Assembly (NCBI GenBank): GCA_026388095.1
Contig: JAPLKL010000050.1
Coordinates: 1-64,000, forward strand
From: Elusimicrobiota bacterium
GTDB lineage: Bacteria; Elusimicrobiota; Elusimicrobia; UBA1565; UBA9628
Reading direction: 5' to 3'
Length of the DNA stretch: 64,000 nucleotides
Shown here: in pieces, positions 15,891 to 24,194 of the stretch
Numbering within the stretch: position 1 is the first letter of the stretch
Layout of the letters: every line of letters begins with the position of its first letter
Notes under the pieces: generated by a model
The model's input: the letters and a program-made list of their open reading frames with translations, nothing else
Database searches by the model: none
What the model was told of the DNA's origin: nothing
Translations under genes and position numbers: made by a program

Positions 15891-16084
15891 TCGCGGTCAA
15901 CGGCAACAAGCTCCCCTGGAAGGAAGGGATGACCGTCAACGATGCGCTGGCCGCCATGAAATACGATTTCGCCCATATCACCGTGACGGTGAACGGGGAA
16001 TTCGTGGAGCCCGACGACTTCGACTCCTGCGCTCTCCCCGACCTGGCCGACATGAAGGCCATCCACCTCCACCACGGGGGCTGA
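15887..16084 (+). CDS. thiS: ThiS/MoaD-like sulfur-carrier protein (65 aa)
   Basis: A beta-grasp ubiquitin-like protein beginning MIAVNGNKLPWKEGMTVNDA and ending in HHGG, the exposed di-glycine that is adenylated and thiocarboxylated. The start overlaps the ThiF stop (ATGA). Its 65-residue length fits ThiS; MoaD proteins are usually somewhat longer. The function as sulfur donor is well founded, but whether the acceptor is thiazole or the metallopterin cannot be told from sequence alone. Confidence 0.82.
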   Translation: MIAVNGNKLPWKEGMTVNDALAAMKYDFAHITVTVNGEFVEPDDFDSCALPDLADMKAIHLHHGG

Positions 16085-16099
16085 ATCATGCCGTTCCGA

Positions 16100-16152
16100 G
16101 GTCCCGACGCTCCGCGTCGGGACCCGCCCAGACAAGCGCAGCTTGTCTGGGC
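16100..16152. terminator. Two adjacent strong hairpins between convergent genes
   Basis: An 11-bp stem with a 3-nt loop (16100-16110/16114-16124) is followed after one base by a 12-bp stem with a 3-nt loop (16126-16137/16141-16152), both perfect. They lie between the ThiS stop and the convergent exported-protein gene. No T-run follows closely, although TTTTTT occurs at about 16176-16181. A bidirectional termination or RNA-stability role is likely. Confidence 0.6.
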
Positions 16153-16241
16153 CATCCCTCGGCTAGCCACTTCCGTTTTTTAGGAAACTCCCCTTGCTGC
16201 CGGCCCGACGCCCCTGTCCCTCTGACGCCTGCCCGTCGGGC

Positions 16242-16718
16242 TCATCCCTTGATGAAGTCCTGGAAGAGGCCGTTGTCCAGGTAGAACGGCTGGGAAAGGA
16301 CCGGGACGAACTTGCTTCCGTTCCATTCTCCGATCACGAGCTCGATGTGGTATTGTCCCTGCGGCAGGTCCTTGAGTTTGACCGTGATCCTGGTGTCGGA
16401 ATGGTTCCAGCACTCGCCGGGGGCGAGCTGCTTGTTGAACTTGACGCCGCCTAGATTATGGAAATGCGACTTGCCGGAGCGGGCCGATCCGTCGTCGACG
16501 TAGAGCCAGATGTGATAGTTCAGGCTGCCGGACGGGGCTTGGTCCTTGTTGCAGAGCTGCGATGAAACGTGCCAGATGGATTGGTTCGGGTCGAAGTCCA
16601 GGACGGCCCGGTCAAGCCGAAGCTTCGTGGCGGCGTGGGCCGTGGAAGCGCACGCGGCCGCCAGGATCACGCACAACGCGGACTTCCTCATGAGGGCACG
16701 GCCGGTGAAGGGATTCAT
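16242..16718 (-). CDS. Exported protein of unknown function (158 aa)
   Basis: A signal peptide covers about residues 10-29 (MRKSALCVILAAACASTAHA). The mature part looks like one beta-rich domain: alternating strands such as LRLDRAVLDFDPNQSIWHVSS and YHIWLYVDDG, two cysteines, and ITVKLKDLPQGQYHIELVIG, which resembles an Ig-like or CARDB-type fold. I do not recognise the family. The minus-strand TATACT (16725-16730) lies 6 nt before ATG 16718, which supports that start and a leaderless mRNA, although ATG 16691 gives a more typical signal peptide length. Confidence 0.7.
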   Translation of the reverse strand: MNPFTGRALMRKSALCVILAAACASTAHAATKLRLDRAVLDFDPNQSIWHVSSQLCNKDQAPSGSLNYHIWLYVDDGSARSGKSHFHNLGGVKFNKQLAPGECWNHSDTRITVKLKDLPQGQYHIELVIGEWNGSKFVPVLSQPFYLDNGLFQDFIKG

Positions 16719-16782
16719 ACGGCAAGTATAGCTCAGCGGCGACGTTCTCGCAATAAAAGGCCTCGGAGCGCTAAGGGTACAA

Positions 16783-18390
16783 TTAGGCCCGCGGCCCGGC
16801 GTCAGGGGCCTCGCGGCCGCCGGAGAGGCGTTTGACGAAGTCGCCCCACTGGGTCAGCTGGTGCCAGATGAGCCCCAGATAGCGCGCCCCGTACTCCTGC
16901 CAGAGATACGAGCTCATGGGCAGCCAGATGGACACGCCTGAAGAGGCGCTGATGTCGGCGGTGGCGTCGTTGGCCACCACCAAGGCCTTGTGGGCCGCCG
17001 TGACCGCGGCGATGACCGGCGCTGAGACCAGCGCCACCGGGGCGTTGGCGAGCTTCGCGACGAAGTCCATGAAGTCGCCGTAGTCGGAAATGGCGTAGCG
17101 CTGGGTCGCCTGCGCCGCCTTGCGCGCTTGGGCGAATTTGGCGGCATCGAGTTTGGCGAGTTCCTGGCCGAGGGTCTTGACGGCCTCGATGAAGGCGGGG
17201 AGCTTCGTAAGGTCGACGCCCGAGAAGTTCACGTTGCGGTCGTAGGCCGCGACATACTGCTCGGTGAGCGCCTTGCGGAGCGCCGCGCCGTCATCGGCCT
17301 CGGCCGCCAGCCATTGCTTGAGGACCTTCTCGTAGGGCCAGCCGGCGCCGGGCTCGGTCTGCTCTGAGCCCGCCATGTAGTGGACGGAGTCGGCGACCTG
17401 GGCCATGACCTCGGCCATGGCCATGAGGCAGGCGTCGAAGCCGAGGACGTCGATGGGGCGGCCGATGAGGTCCCTGAACTTGCGCATGACCACGCCGAGC
17501 TGTTCGGTCGTTATGTGGTTGCCGGTCTGGTCGTCCCAGCTGATGTCGAGAGGGCTGAACGCGCCCTTGTTCCTGGCGTGCCAGCCGGCGCCGTGGTCCC
17601 AGAGGTCGACCATGTAGTGGGCGGCCGGGAACTTCTCGGCGGCCCAGCGCATGAACTCGTAGAGCTGGTCCGCGCTGCCCATGTCCACGGCCGGCAGTTC
17701 CTCGATGACGGGCGAGCTGACCTCGCCGGTCTCGGAGCGCTGGATGAGCATGCGTTTGGTGGGCTTGCCGAGGGAGGCCCACTGCACGACGATGTTGACG
17801 CGGTCGTTGGAGCCGACCTTCTCCATCTGCTTGATGTTGACCTCGCCGAAGTCGTCGAGGTTGTTGTGGCCGTTGAGGAAGACCATGAAGGTCCATTCCT
17901 TGGACTCGGTCTTCTGTTTGGTGCCGTCGAAGAGGGCGGAGGCGGCGAGCTCCTTGGTCTGGCCTTGCGGCTTGGGCTCGGCCGCGGCTTGCAGGGAGCC
18001 AAGGGAGGTCTGGGCCTGCGCGGCATCGGCAGGCAAGGCGGCGGGGGCGGCCAACGGGGCGGCGGGCTTGGCTGTGATGAGAGCCGCTTGCGGCTTGGCC
18101 GCGGGCAGAGCGGAGATGATCGCGGCGGCCGTCTGCATGATTTGCGCCGGGGCCGCCTGGACCGCGGGGGCGGAGAGGCCTGAGACCGGGGATAGGCTGA
18201 GACGGCCTGAGCCAAGGGACTGGGAGCCGAGGCTCATGGAGCCTGAGCCTAGCTGGGTCATAGCGGAGCCGACTGCCACAGGGACGGAAGCCGACGGCGT
18301 GGCGACGGGCGCGACCAGGACGTTGGCCGCGTTGACCACGGGGCAAAGGAGGAATTGGGCGATGAGCAGAATGGTGGATACCGATTTCAT
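16783..18390 (-). CDS. Exported clostripain-family (C11) cysteine peptidase (535 aa)
   Basis: The signal peptide (residues 1-21) is followed by about 130 residues of Ser/Leu/Ala/Pro-rich low-complexity sequence with SLGSGRLSLSPVSGLSAP, probably a linker or propeptide. The C11 catalytic domain starts near residue 165 (WTFMVFLNGHNNLDDFG). The catalytic His266 is in WDHGAGWH and the nucleophile Cys321 in GFDACLMAMAEV, both conserved for C11 peptidases, which cleave after Arg or Lys. It probably acts outside the cytoplasmic membrane. TAGGAT (18397-18402, minus strand) lies 6 nt before the ATG. The 148-bp gap to the next gene shows no gene. Confidence 0.87.
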   Translation of the reverse strand: MKSVSTILLIAQFLLCPVVNAANVLVAPVATPSASVPVAVGSAMTQLGSGSMSLGSQSLGSGRLSLSPVSGLSAPAVQAAPAQIMQTAAAIISALPAAKPQAALITAKPAAPLAAPAALPADAAQAQTSLGSLQAAAEPKPQGQTKELAASALFDGTKQKTESKEWTFMVFLNGHNNLDDFGEVNIKQMEKVGSNDRVNIVVQWASLGKPTKRMLIQRSETGEVSSPVIEELPAVDMGSADQLYEFMRWAAEKFPAAHYMVDLWDHGAGWHARNKGAFSPLDISWDDQTGNHITTEQLGVVMRKFRDLIGRPIDVLGFDACLMAMAEVMAQVADSVHYMAGSEQTEPGAGWPYEKVLKQWLAAEADDGAALRKALTEQYVAAYDRNVNFSGVDLTKLPAFIEAVKTLGQELAKLDAAKFAQARKAAQATQRYAISDYGDFMDFVAKLANAPVALVSAPVIAAVTAAHKALVVANDATADISASSGVSIWLPMSSYLWQEYGARYLGLIWHQLTQWGDFVKRLSGGREAPDAGPRA

Positions 18391-18538
18391 AGCCCCATCC
18401 TACTGCAAAGGACATGCCACGGGAATGAGTCGATGGGGGAAGGCGAGCGCAGGCTTTGGGCCCGGATGCGGGTAGCCCAGAATGCCTACAGCCCTCCCCT
18501 TGGGATGAGAGGCTCGCTGCCTGAGCGCGGCGGATCCT

Positions 18539-19204
18539 TCAGCGCAGCTGCGCCGACGCCGTCTCTACGGCGCCGGAGGCGGACTCGTTGAGCTCCCTGA
18601 CCTTCTGCTCGGCGGCTCGCCCCAGCGCCCGGGACATCCGGTCTCGGCGATCCTGCTCGGCCTTCAGCTGGTCCCATAAGCCCTTGGTCTGAGCCTCAAG
18701 GCCACGGGCCTGGGGGGCCGGAGCCGAATCCACCTTCAGCTTGGTGATCTTGGCTTCGTTCTCCGTGATCTTGGACTTCAGATCCGCGATCTTCTGTTCC
18801 ACCGCCGCGAGCTTCTCCGAGGCCGATCTCAACCATGCCATGAAGTCGTCGTGCGCCTTCTGGTACGAATCCGCGACAGGCTGGAGCTTCGCCGCGCTGG
18901 CCTGCAGCGGCTTCTCCACCGGTTTTTCCTCGGGAGCCTTGGCCGGCTCCTCCTTCGGCTTGGCCTGAGCGGGCTTCTCCACCGGCTTGACCTCGGGCGC
19001 GGCGAGGGCCGTGGTCGGCGCCGCCGGCGAGGCCGCGGGCGCCTCCGGAACCGCCGCCGAAGCCGTTGGCGCGGGCGCGACAGCCGCCGGGGCGGAGTCC
19101 TGGGAAGGTTCGGCAACTGCCGGCGCGCTCACTTCGCCGGCGCGCGACGCGGCGGCGCAAATGGACAGGGCTAAGACCAGAAACAGCGCGGTGTATCGGC
19201 TCAT
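18539..19204 (-). CDS. Exported Ala/Pro-rich coiled-coil protein (221 aa)
   Basis: ATG 19204 follows a strong AGGAGGGAG ribosome-binding site and opens a signal peptide (SRYTALFLVLALSICAAASRA); an upstream in-frame ATG would spoil it. Residues 22-100 are Ala/Pro/Val/Lys-rich with repeated EKP and EEP units (KPKEEPAKAPEEKPVEKP), a likely extended periplasmic spacer. Residues 105-221 are a coiled coil (EKLAAVEQKIADLKSKITEN). No enzymatic motif is visible. A role in spanning the periplasm or binding the cell wall is only a guess. Confidence 0.72.
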   Translation of the reverse strand: MSRYTALFLVLALSICAAASRAGEVSAPAVAEPSQDSAPAAVAPAPTASAAVPEAPAASPAAPTTALAAPEVKPVEKPAQAKPKEEPAKAPEEKPVEKPLQASAAKLQPVADSYQKAHDDFMAWLRSASEKLAAVEQKIADLKSKITENEAKITKLKVDSAPAPQARGLEAQTKGLWDQLKAEQDRRDRMSRALGRAAEQKVRELNESASGAVETASAQLR

Positions 19205-19239
19205 CTTCTCCCTCCTGGGCAGGCTGGACGCCTCAATGA

Positions 19240-20103
19240 TCATTCTACAACAGGTGGGGCGCAGGCGAAACAACCCTGTTTGGCACCTTTCACATCTCCG
19301 CCTCTGGACAGCAGCCAAGCGATGAGCGGCGGGAAGGCCAGGATGCAGCCGTTGACGTAGATGGAGTGCGGCACCACGGTCCAGCGGCTGTTGAGGATGG
19401 ACACGGCCAGCTGGACGCCGAGGAACACCGTGGTCTTTCCGAGCCGCAAGGCCAGCGCATGGTACTTGCGCGACATCGCATCCATGAGGCTGCGCTCCCG
19501 ATGCGTGACCATGTACACGAACATCTCGATGAGCGCGAAGTTGCTCAGCAGGATCATGCTGCCCATGCCGGTCAAGAAGACGGCGGGAAGGCTGGGCAGC
19601 GGGCCCGGGCGCATGTTGACCCCGTCCAGGAAATCGAGGTCTCCGAAGTCGAACTGCGAGATGCCGATGTAGGCGACCATGCCGAGGTACCAGGCGACGA
19701 GGGCCAGCCTGTGGATGGCCTGCAGGCGGCTGCCTGCCGCGGGCCTGAAGAAGACCAGCGTGGAGCCGGCCAGGCAGACCGCGAACCAGGTCCGATCGAT
19801 GGGCGGCGCCGGCGACTCGAGGTGATGGATGTCCATGTGGCTGACGGCGAAGACGTACCAGAAGAGGATGGTGAAGGACAGGATGTGATAGGGGGTCAGG
19901 ACGGGAAGGATCTCCTCGAAGAACAAGGGCATGACGAACAGGCCGAAGAGGAATATGGTGCAGGACAGGACCCCGTAGTCGCCGTGGGCGACGAACGGAG
20001 CGCTGATGAGATAGAAGACGAGCACGAGGACGGGCACGGCCAGGAGCCGGGCCCGGTCCTTCTTGACTCTCCAGAGCAGGGGCAGGAAGGACGCGGCGAA
20101 CAT
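19240..20103 (-). CDS. Polytopic membrane protein of unknown function
   Basis: A 287-residue product with about seven hydrophobic helices, for example LLAVPVLVLVFYLISAPFVA and LSCTIFLFGLFVMPLFFEE. Conserved-looking polar residues occur in HMDIHHLESP. I do not recognise the family. The frame stays open for 15 codons upstream of ATG 20103 and reads hydrophobic (FLPLFISLFAG), so the true start may be a non-ATG codon slightly upstream. It ends 35 bp before the start of the coiled-coil gene on the same strand. Confidence 0.65.
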   Translation of the reverse strand: MFAASFLPLLWRVKKDRARLLAVPVLVLVFYLISAPFVAHGDYGVLSCTIFLFGLFVMPLFFEEILPVLTPYHILSFTILFWYVFAVSHMDIHHLESPAPPIDRTWFAVCLAGSTLVFFRPAAGSRLQAIHRLALVAWYLGMVAYIGISQFDFGDLDFLDGVNMRPGPLPSLPAVFLTGMGSMILLSNFALIEMFVYMVTHRERSLMDAMSRKYHALALRLGKTTVFLGVQLAVSILNSRWTVVPHSIYVNGCILAFPPLIAWLLSRGGDVKGAKQGCFACAPPVVE

Positions 20104-20252
20104 CCCCGCAAATAGGGAGATGAACAGGGGCAGGAAGTCGTGGGGGCTATGGGGCGTACGCTATGATAGCAAACCGCCGTCGGAACGGACTCCAGCCGCG
20201 GCCCTTGATTTGCGGCCTATGCGGGGTTACTATTAGGCGCGCGGGGCTGTGG

Positions 20253-20918
20253 ATGAAGAACGTCTTTGTGACCTTGACGCTGGCGGCCCTGGGGGCCATG
20301 CCTGCCCGGGCAGGGGTGGAACAGGGCGACATGACCCCGCTGATGTCAGCGGTCTATGGAGGCCATGACAGGGCGGCCCTGGCCCTGCTCGACTCGGGCG
20401 CGGACGTCAACGCCAGGACCAAGCAGGGGATGACTGCCTTGATGTATGCCGGCATCAGGGGGCGGGCGGCGGTGTCTGCGGCGCTGATCAAGAAGGGCGC
20501 CGAGGTGAACGCGCAGGCCGAGTCGGGTCTGACCGCGCTGTTGTGCGCGGTCCTGTTCGAGCGGGCGGGGCTGGCTCAGATGGAAGCGCTCATCAAGGCC
20601 GGGGCCGACGTGAATGCGAAGGGGCCGCCGAAGGGCACGACGGCTTTGATGTCGGCGGCCAACGACGACCGGGTCGAGGTGGCGCGGCTGCTGATGCGCT
20701 CCGGCGCGGATGTGAACGCCCAGCAGGGTGGGGGCGGCTGGACGGCCTTGATGCGGGCGGCGGTGACGGGGTCGGCGGGAGTGGCTAGGCTGCTGATCGA
20801 GGCGCACACCGACCTTGGCGTGAAGGACGGCCACGGCAGGGACGCGCTGGCTTTGGCTCAGAAGCACGGGCATGCGAAGGTAGCCAGGCTTATCCAGGAT
20901 GCGGGCCGGGCTCGCTGA
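20253..20918 (+). CDS. Exported ankyrin-repeat protein (221 aa)
   Basis: ATG 20253 begins a signal peptide (KNVFVTLTLAALGAMPARA). The mature chain is five to six ankyrin repeats, recognisable by repeated T-ALM-AA---G and LL--GADVNA units (TPLMSAVYGGHD, ALLDSGADVNA, TALMSAANDD). Such repeats mediate protein-protein contacts; the location is probably periplasmic. A longer in-frame ATG at 20163 gives no signal peptide at the terminus. The partner is unknown, and no catalytic domain is attached. The 233-bp space downstream (20919-21151) shows no further gene. Confidence 0.8.
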   Translation: MKNVFVTLTLAALGAMPARAGVEQGDMTPLMSAVYGGHDRAALALLDSGADVNARTKQGMTALMYAGIRGRAAVSAALIKKGAEVNAQAESGLTALLCAVLFERAGLAQMEALIKAGADVNAKGPPKGTTALMSAANDDRVEVARLLMRSGADVNAQQGGGGWTALMRAAVTGSAGVARLLIEAHTDLGVKDGHGRDALALAQKHGHAKVARLIQDAGRAR

Positions 20919-21151
20919 ATCCTGAGAGGGCTATCGCGCTTGTGGCGAGGGGGCGACTGCACTAATCTCCATTATTTTGGGCGGGCTGCGCCCAGGCGTG
21001 GGTCGCGAAGAGGGCTGGGAGCGAGAGTTTGGCGATTGCATTTGTGAATGTCAGATTGATCTCCCCAATTCCGCCGCTTTGCTTCCACGACCTTCTTGGC
21101 CGCGGGCTAGTTTGAGGGATTTTTGACTATCGAAAGTTATAGTATCCCTAC

Positions 21152-21412
21152 ATGAAACGGCTGGTCCTGGGCATCGCCGCCTTCGGCTTCCTCGCCTTGA
21201 TCGGGGCGCAGTCCTTCCATAGCCACCAGGGCGCGGTCCGCGACGACTGCCAGCTCTGCGTGCTCGGAGCGCAGAGCGTCCGGCAGGCACCGACCGCGGT
21301 GGCCGCCCCCGTCCCGGCCCAGTTCAGCGAGCCGCTGCCCCAGGAATCCGTGGCCAAGCCTCGGGCGTCTTGCCATCGCGAATCTCCCGCGCGGGGCCCG
21401 CCGGCATCCTGA
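21152..21412 (+). CDS. Small exported Cys/His protein at the head of the zinc-uptake genes (86 aa)
   Basis: A signal-peptide-like N-terminus (KRLVLGIAAFGFLALIGA) is followed by QSFHSHQGAVRDDCQLC, a short His/Cys cluster typical of small metal-handling proteins (reminiscent of DUF2946-type proteins). It directly precedes the outer-membrane protein and ZnuA on the same strand, which suggests a role in periplasmic zinc binding or sensing. TATAGT (21138-21143) lies 8 nt before the ATG, again a leaderless-type start. The C-terminal third is Pro/Ala-rich and ends CHRESPARGPPAS. Confidence 0.68.
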   Translation: MKRLVLGIAAFGFLALIGAQSFHSHQGAVRDDCQLCVLGAQSVRQAPTAVAAPVPAQFSEPLPQESVAKPRASCHRESPARGPPAS

Positions 21413-21492
21413 CCTTCCCCAAGCCCGCAGTCCAGGCGGTTCTCTCCCTGTTTACGGGAGACCTTCGGTGATCACAAACTGAGAGGTATCAC

Positions 21493-22701
21493 ATGCGATA
21501 CACATTGTTTTCCATACTCCTGCTGCTGCCCCTTTCGGCAGCGGCGCAAAACGAAGCCAGTTCCGGGGCCCCGAGCACTTTGCTGCAGCGGGTCAACGAC
21601 CTGGAGCAACGGCTCGGAAAGATCGAAGGCGCCCCGGCCAAGACCTCCATCTCGGCCTTCAATCCGGCCATGGGCTTGGCCATCGACCTTGCCTACACCC
21701 ACGGCCCCAACGACAGGTCGAACTTCCTGTTCCGCGCCGCGGAAGTCGGCATCGAGGCGCCCGTCGATCCGTTCCTCAAAGGCTGGGGCGTCATCACCGG
21801 CTCCCAAAGCGGCGTGGACGTGGAGGAGGCCGCCTTGCAGACCACCTCGCTGCCTTACAACCTGACGGTCACGGGAGGCCGGCTCTTCGCCTCCTTTGGC
21901 CGCCTGGCTCATTTCCACGACCACGAGTTGCCCGTGACCGACCGGCCGAAATCCCTGGACACCTTCATAGGCGGAGAGACCCAGGCCGACGGCGTGGAGG
22001 TCTCATACCTCTTCCCCACGGACATATACATTAACGCCACGGCCGGCATGTACAACAAGCTGGGCGCGGACAACGCCCGCGCCGACAACGCGGTGGCGCG
22101 TTCGCTCGAGAACTTCACCTACCTGGGCCACCTGAACAGCTATCACGACCTCGGCGACGACCACTCCGTCGAGCTGGGCGTGGACTCGGCCTGGACCCCG
22201 AAGCGCTGGGTCACCGACTCCACGGGCCTCATCAACACGCGCAGGAACACCTGGCGCACGCTCAACGGGGTGGACCTCACCTACCGCTACCACCCCGCCC
22301 AAGGCGGCATGTACCGGGGAGCGGTCTGGGGCACGGAAGTGATGCAGAACACCGAGATGCGCTTCAACACCGCCCCCGACCCCGCCAACGGCAACGCTCC
22401 CTTCAACCTGCCCACGGACCGGGTCCGCGCCTATTCGGGCCTCTCTTACGTCCAGTTCAAGCTGGGCCCGCGCCTGCACCCGGGCGTGCTGGTGGACCTG
22501 ACCGAGGACCTCGACCAGGCCCGCAAGATCACCCGGACCTACTCAGGCTTCCTGAGCTGCGACGTCTCCGAGTTCCAGCGCCTGCGGGTCGTGTATTCGC
22601 ACCAGATGGACAACGTTCCCGGGACGCGGGGCGCCGACATCGTCTCTTTGCAGTGGACCGGCATCATGGGACACCACGTGCACGGCTTCCGCGACCGCTA
22701 G
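21493..22701 (+). CDS. Putative zinc-associated outer-membrane porin (402 aa)
   Basis: Signal peptide (RYTLFSILLLLPLSAAAQ), a short coiled-coil stretch (STLLQRVNDLEQRLGKIEG), then alternating beta-strand sequence to a C-terminal MGHHVHGFRDR. The layout (coiled coil plus barrel) is that of porins such as OprP/OprO or related specific channels. Position between the small Cys/His protein and ZnuA suggests a zinc-limited porin. The His-rich segment RLAHFHDHELP and the histidines near the C-terminus are compatible with metal handling. A GAGAGG ribosome-binding site precedes the ATG. Outer-membrane location is inferred. Confidence 0.74.
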   Translation: MRYTLFSILLLLPLSAAAQNEASSGAPSTLLQRVNDLEQRLGKIEGAPAKTSISAFNPAMGLAIDLAYTHGPNDRSNFLFRAAEVGIEAPVDPFLKGWGVITGSQSGVDVEEAALQTTSLPYNLTVTGGRLFASFGRLAHFHDHELPVTDRPKSLDTFIGGETQADGVEVSYLFPTDIYINATAGMYNKLGADNARADNAVARSLENFTYLGHLNSYHDLGDDHSVELGVDSAWTPKRWVTDSTGLINTRRNTWRTLNGVDLTYRYHPAQGGMYRGAVWGTEVMQNTEMRFNTAPDPANGNAPFNLPTDRVRAYSGLSYVQFKLGPRLHPGVLVDLTEDLDQARKITRTYSGFLSCDVSEFQRLRVVYSHQMDNVPGTRGADIVSLQWTGIMGHHVHGFRDR

Positions 22702-22731
22702 ACCATGAACTTTGAATCTATGGAGAACCCC

Positions 22732-23679
22732 ATGAAAATCAAATCGCTGGCGCTGTTGACGGTCCTGATCTGGGCGGCATCTTCTTCTAGGAGCTATGCC
22801 GCCCACCAGTTGCGCATCGTCGCGACCATCCCGGATCTCGTCGATATCACGCAGCGCGTCGGCGCGGACCTGGTCAAGGTCGACGGCCTGGCCAGAGGCA
22901 CGGAGGACATCCACCAAGTGGTGATGAAGCCGAGCTTCGTGACCAAGCTCAACAAGGCGGATGCGGTCGTGTATCTGGGCCTCTCGGTCGAGCACGCCTT
23001 CCTGCCCGGCCTGCTCGACGTGGCGCGCAATCCCAAGATGCGCCAGGACCCGGTCAGCCAGGGCTGCATCGGGGAGGGCTGCATCGATTGCTCCGAGGGC
23101 CTGACCGTGATGGAGAAGCCGACGAGCTTGAGCCGGGCCGAAGGCGAGATCCACCCGCAGGGCAATCCGCACTACAATGCGGACCCCGAGGACGGGGTGC
23201 TCATCGCCAAGAATATCGCGGCCGGGCTCTCGCGCATCGACCCGGAACACGCAGACGACTACCGGAAGAACCTCAAAGCCTACCTGGCGGAGTTGGAGCC
23301 GAGGATCGCGGAGTGGAAGAAGCTGGCCGCTCCCCTCAAGGGCCTCAAGGCGGTCTCTTTCCACAAGGACGTGTGCTATCTCGGTCGCTTCACGGGCATC
23401 GACTTCGTCGACACCTTGGAGCTCAAGCCGGGAGTGGCGCCTACGCCCACGCACCTGGAGGCTCTGGTCAAGGAGATGAAGGAGCAGAGAATAAAGCTCA
23501 TCGTTCGGGAACAGCAGTACGATGCCAAGACCTGCGAGTGGCTGGCCGAGAAGACCGGGGCCAAGATCGCGGTCATCGGCACCATGGCCAACTCCTTTCC
23601 AGGGGTCGACACCTTCGAGAAGCTCTCGGAACACAATCTCAAAGCGCTCCTGGGAACGCTGGGGGGCAAGGGCTCGTGA
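22732..23679 (+). CDS. znuA: ZnuA-type zinc ABC transporter substrate-binding protein (315 aa)
   Basis: Family features of cluster A-I solute-binding proteins are present: IVATIPDLVDITQRVG, EDIHQVVMKPSF (first metal His), GEIHPQGNPHYN (second His), SFHKDVCYLGRFTG and a late VREQQYD. It captures Zn2+ (or Mn2+) in the periplasm for ZnuBC. The usual His-rich loop is missing; instead there is a Cys cluster (GCIGEGCIDC). I start at ATG 22732, after GGAG and giving a proper signal peptide (KIKSLALLTVLIWAASS); ATGs at 22705 and 22720 would add a hydrophilic extension. It overlaps the next gene by 4 nt. ZnuC and ZnuB are about 5 kb downstream. Confidence 0.88.
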   Translation: MKIKSLALLTVLIWAASSSRSYAAHQLRIVATIPDLVDITQRVGADLVKVDGLARGTEDIHQVVMKPSFVTKLNKADAVVYLGLSVEHAFLPGLLDVARNPKMRQDPVSQGCIGEGCIDCSEGLTVMEKPTSLSRAEGEIHPQGNPHYNADPEDGVLIAKNIAAGLSRIDPEHADDYRKNLKAYLAELEPRIAEWKKLAAPLKGLKAVSFHKDVCYLGRFTGIDFVDTLELKPGVAPTPTHLEALVKEMKEQRIKLIVREQQYDAKTCEWLAEKTGAKIAVIGTMANSFPGVDTFEKLSEHNLKALLGTLGGKGS

Positions 23680-24173
23680 GCGGACTGCTGGCCGCGGTCC
23701 TGGGGCTATGCGCGCTGGGCTCTTTCGCCCAGCAGCCCCAGGCCGCAGCCGTTGGTCCGGCCGCGCGGGCCCGCAGCCTGGCCGTGGCGGCTGAGAGCTT
23801 CGTCCCGCGTCTGGAAGAGCTGGGCCGGCGCTCCTGGAAAGCGGGATTCAAGGGCGGCCAACTCGACGACGACCTTTGGCAGTTGGCGCGCCAGATCCGC
23901 CGCCATCGGCAAGAGGTCCAGGCCTTGGCCCGAGAGGCAAAGGACCTCAAGCCTGAAGACGCGCCCGAGCTCCTCAAGGCCGCCGCGGCGCTGCGGGAGA
24001 AATCCGTTTCCCTGCAAAGCGCGGCAGAGCGGGGTTTCGAGAAGGATTTTCGTCCCCATGGCTTCACACACCAAGGGTGGAACATCAAACGCGAAGCTTC
24101 CCGAAGCTGCAAAGCCGCCGAGGAGATCGAAGCCTCCGTCGAACCAAGATCCAACAAGGCCCTAAGACTCTGA
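23676..24173 (+). CDS. Small exported helical protein translationally coupled to ZnuA (165 aa)
   Basis: A GTG start at 23676 overlaps the ZnuA stop (GTGA) and gives a short signal peptide (SGLLAAVLGLCALGSFA). The rest is helical, with RQIRRHRQEVQALAREAKDL and a charged C-terminus. No known domain. Coupling to znuA suggests a zinc-related periplasmic role such as a chaperone or sensor; this is inference only. It lacks the His/Asp cluster of ZinT. Confidence 0.6.
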   Translation: MSGLLAAVLGLCALGSFAQQPQAAAVGPAARARSLAVAAESFVPRLEELGRRSWKAGFKGGQLDDDLWQLARQIRRHRQEVQALAREAKDLKPEDAPELLKAAAALREKSVSLQSAAERGFEKDFRPHGFTHQGWNIKREASRSCKAAEEIEASVEPRSNKALRL

Positions 24174-24194
24174 TCCGTTCCCAAGCGCGAACAC

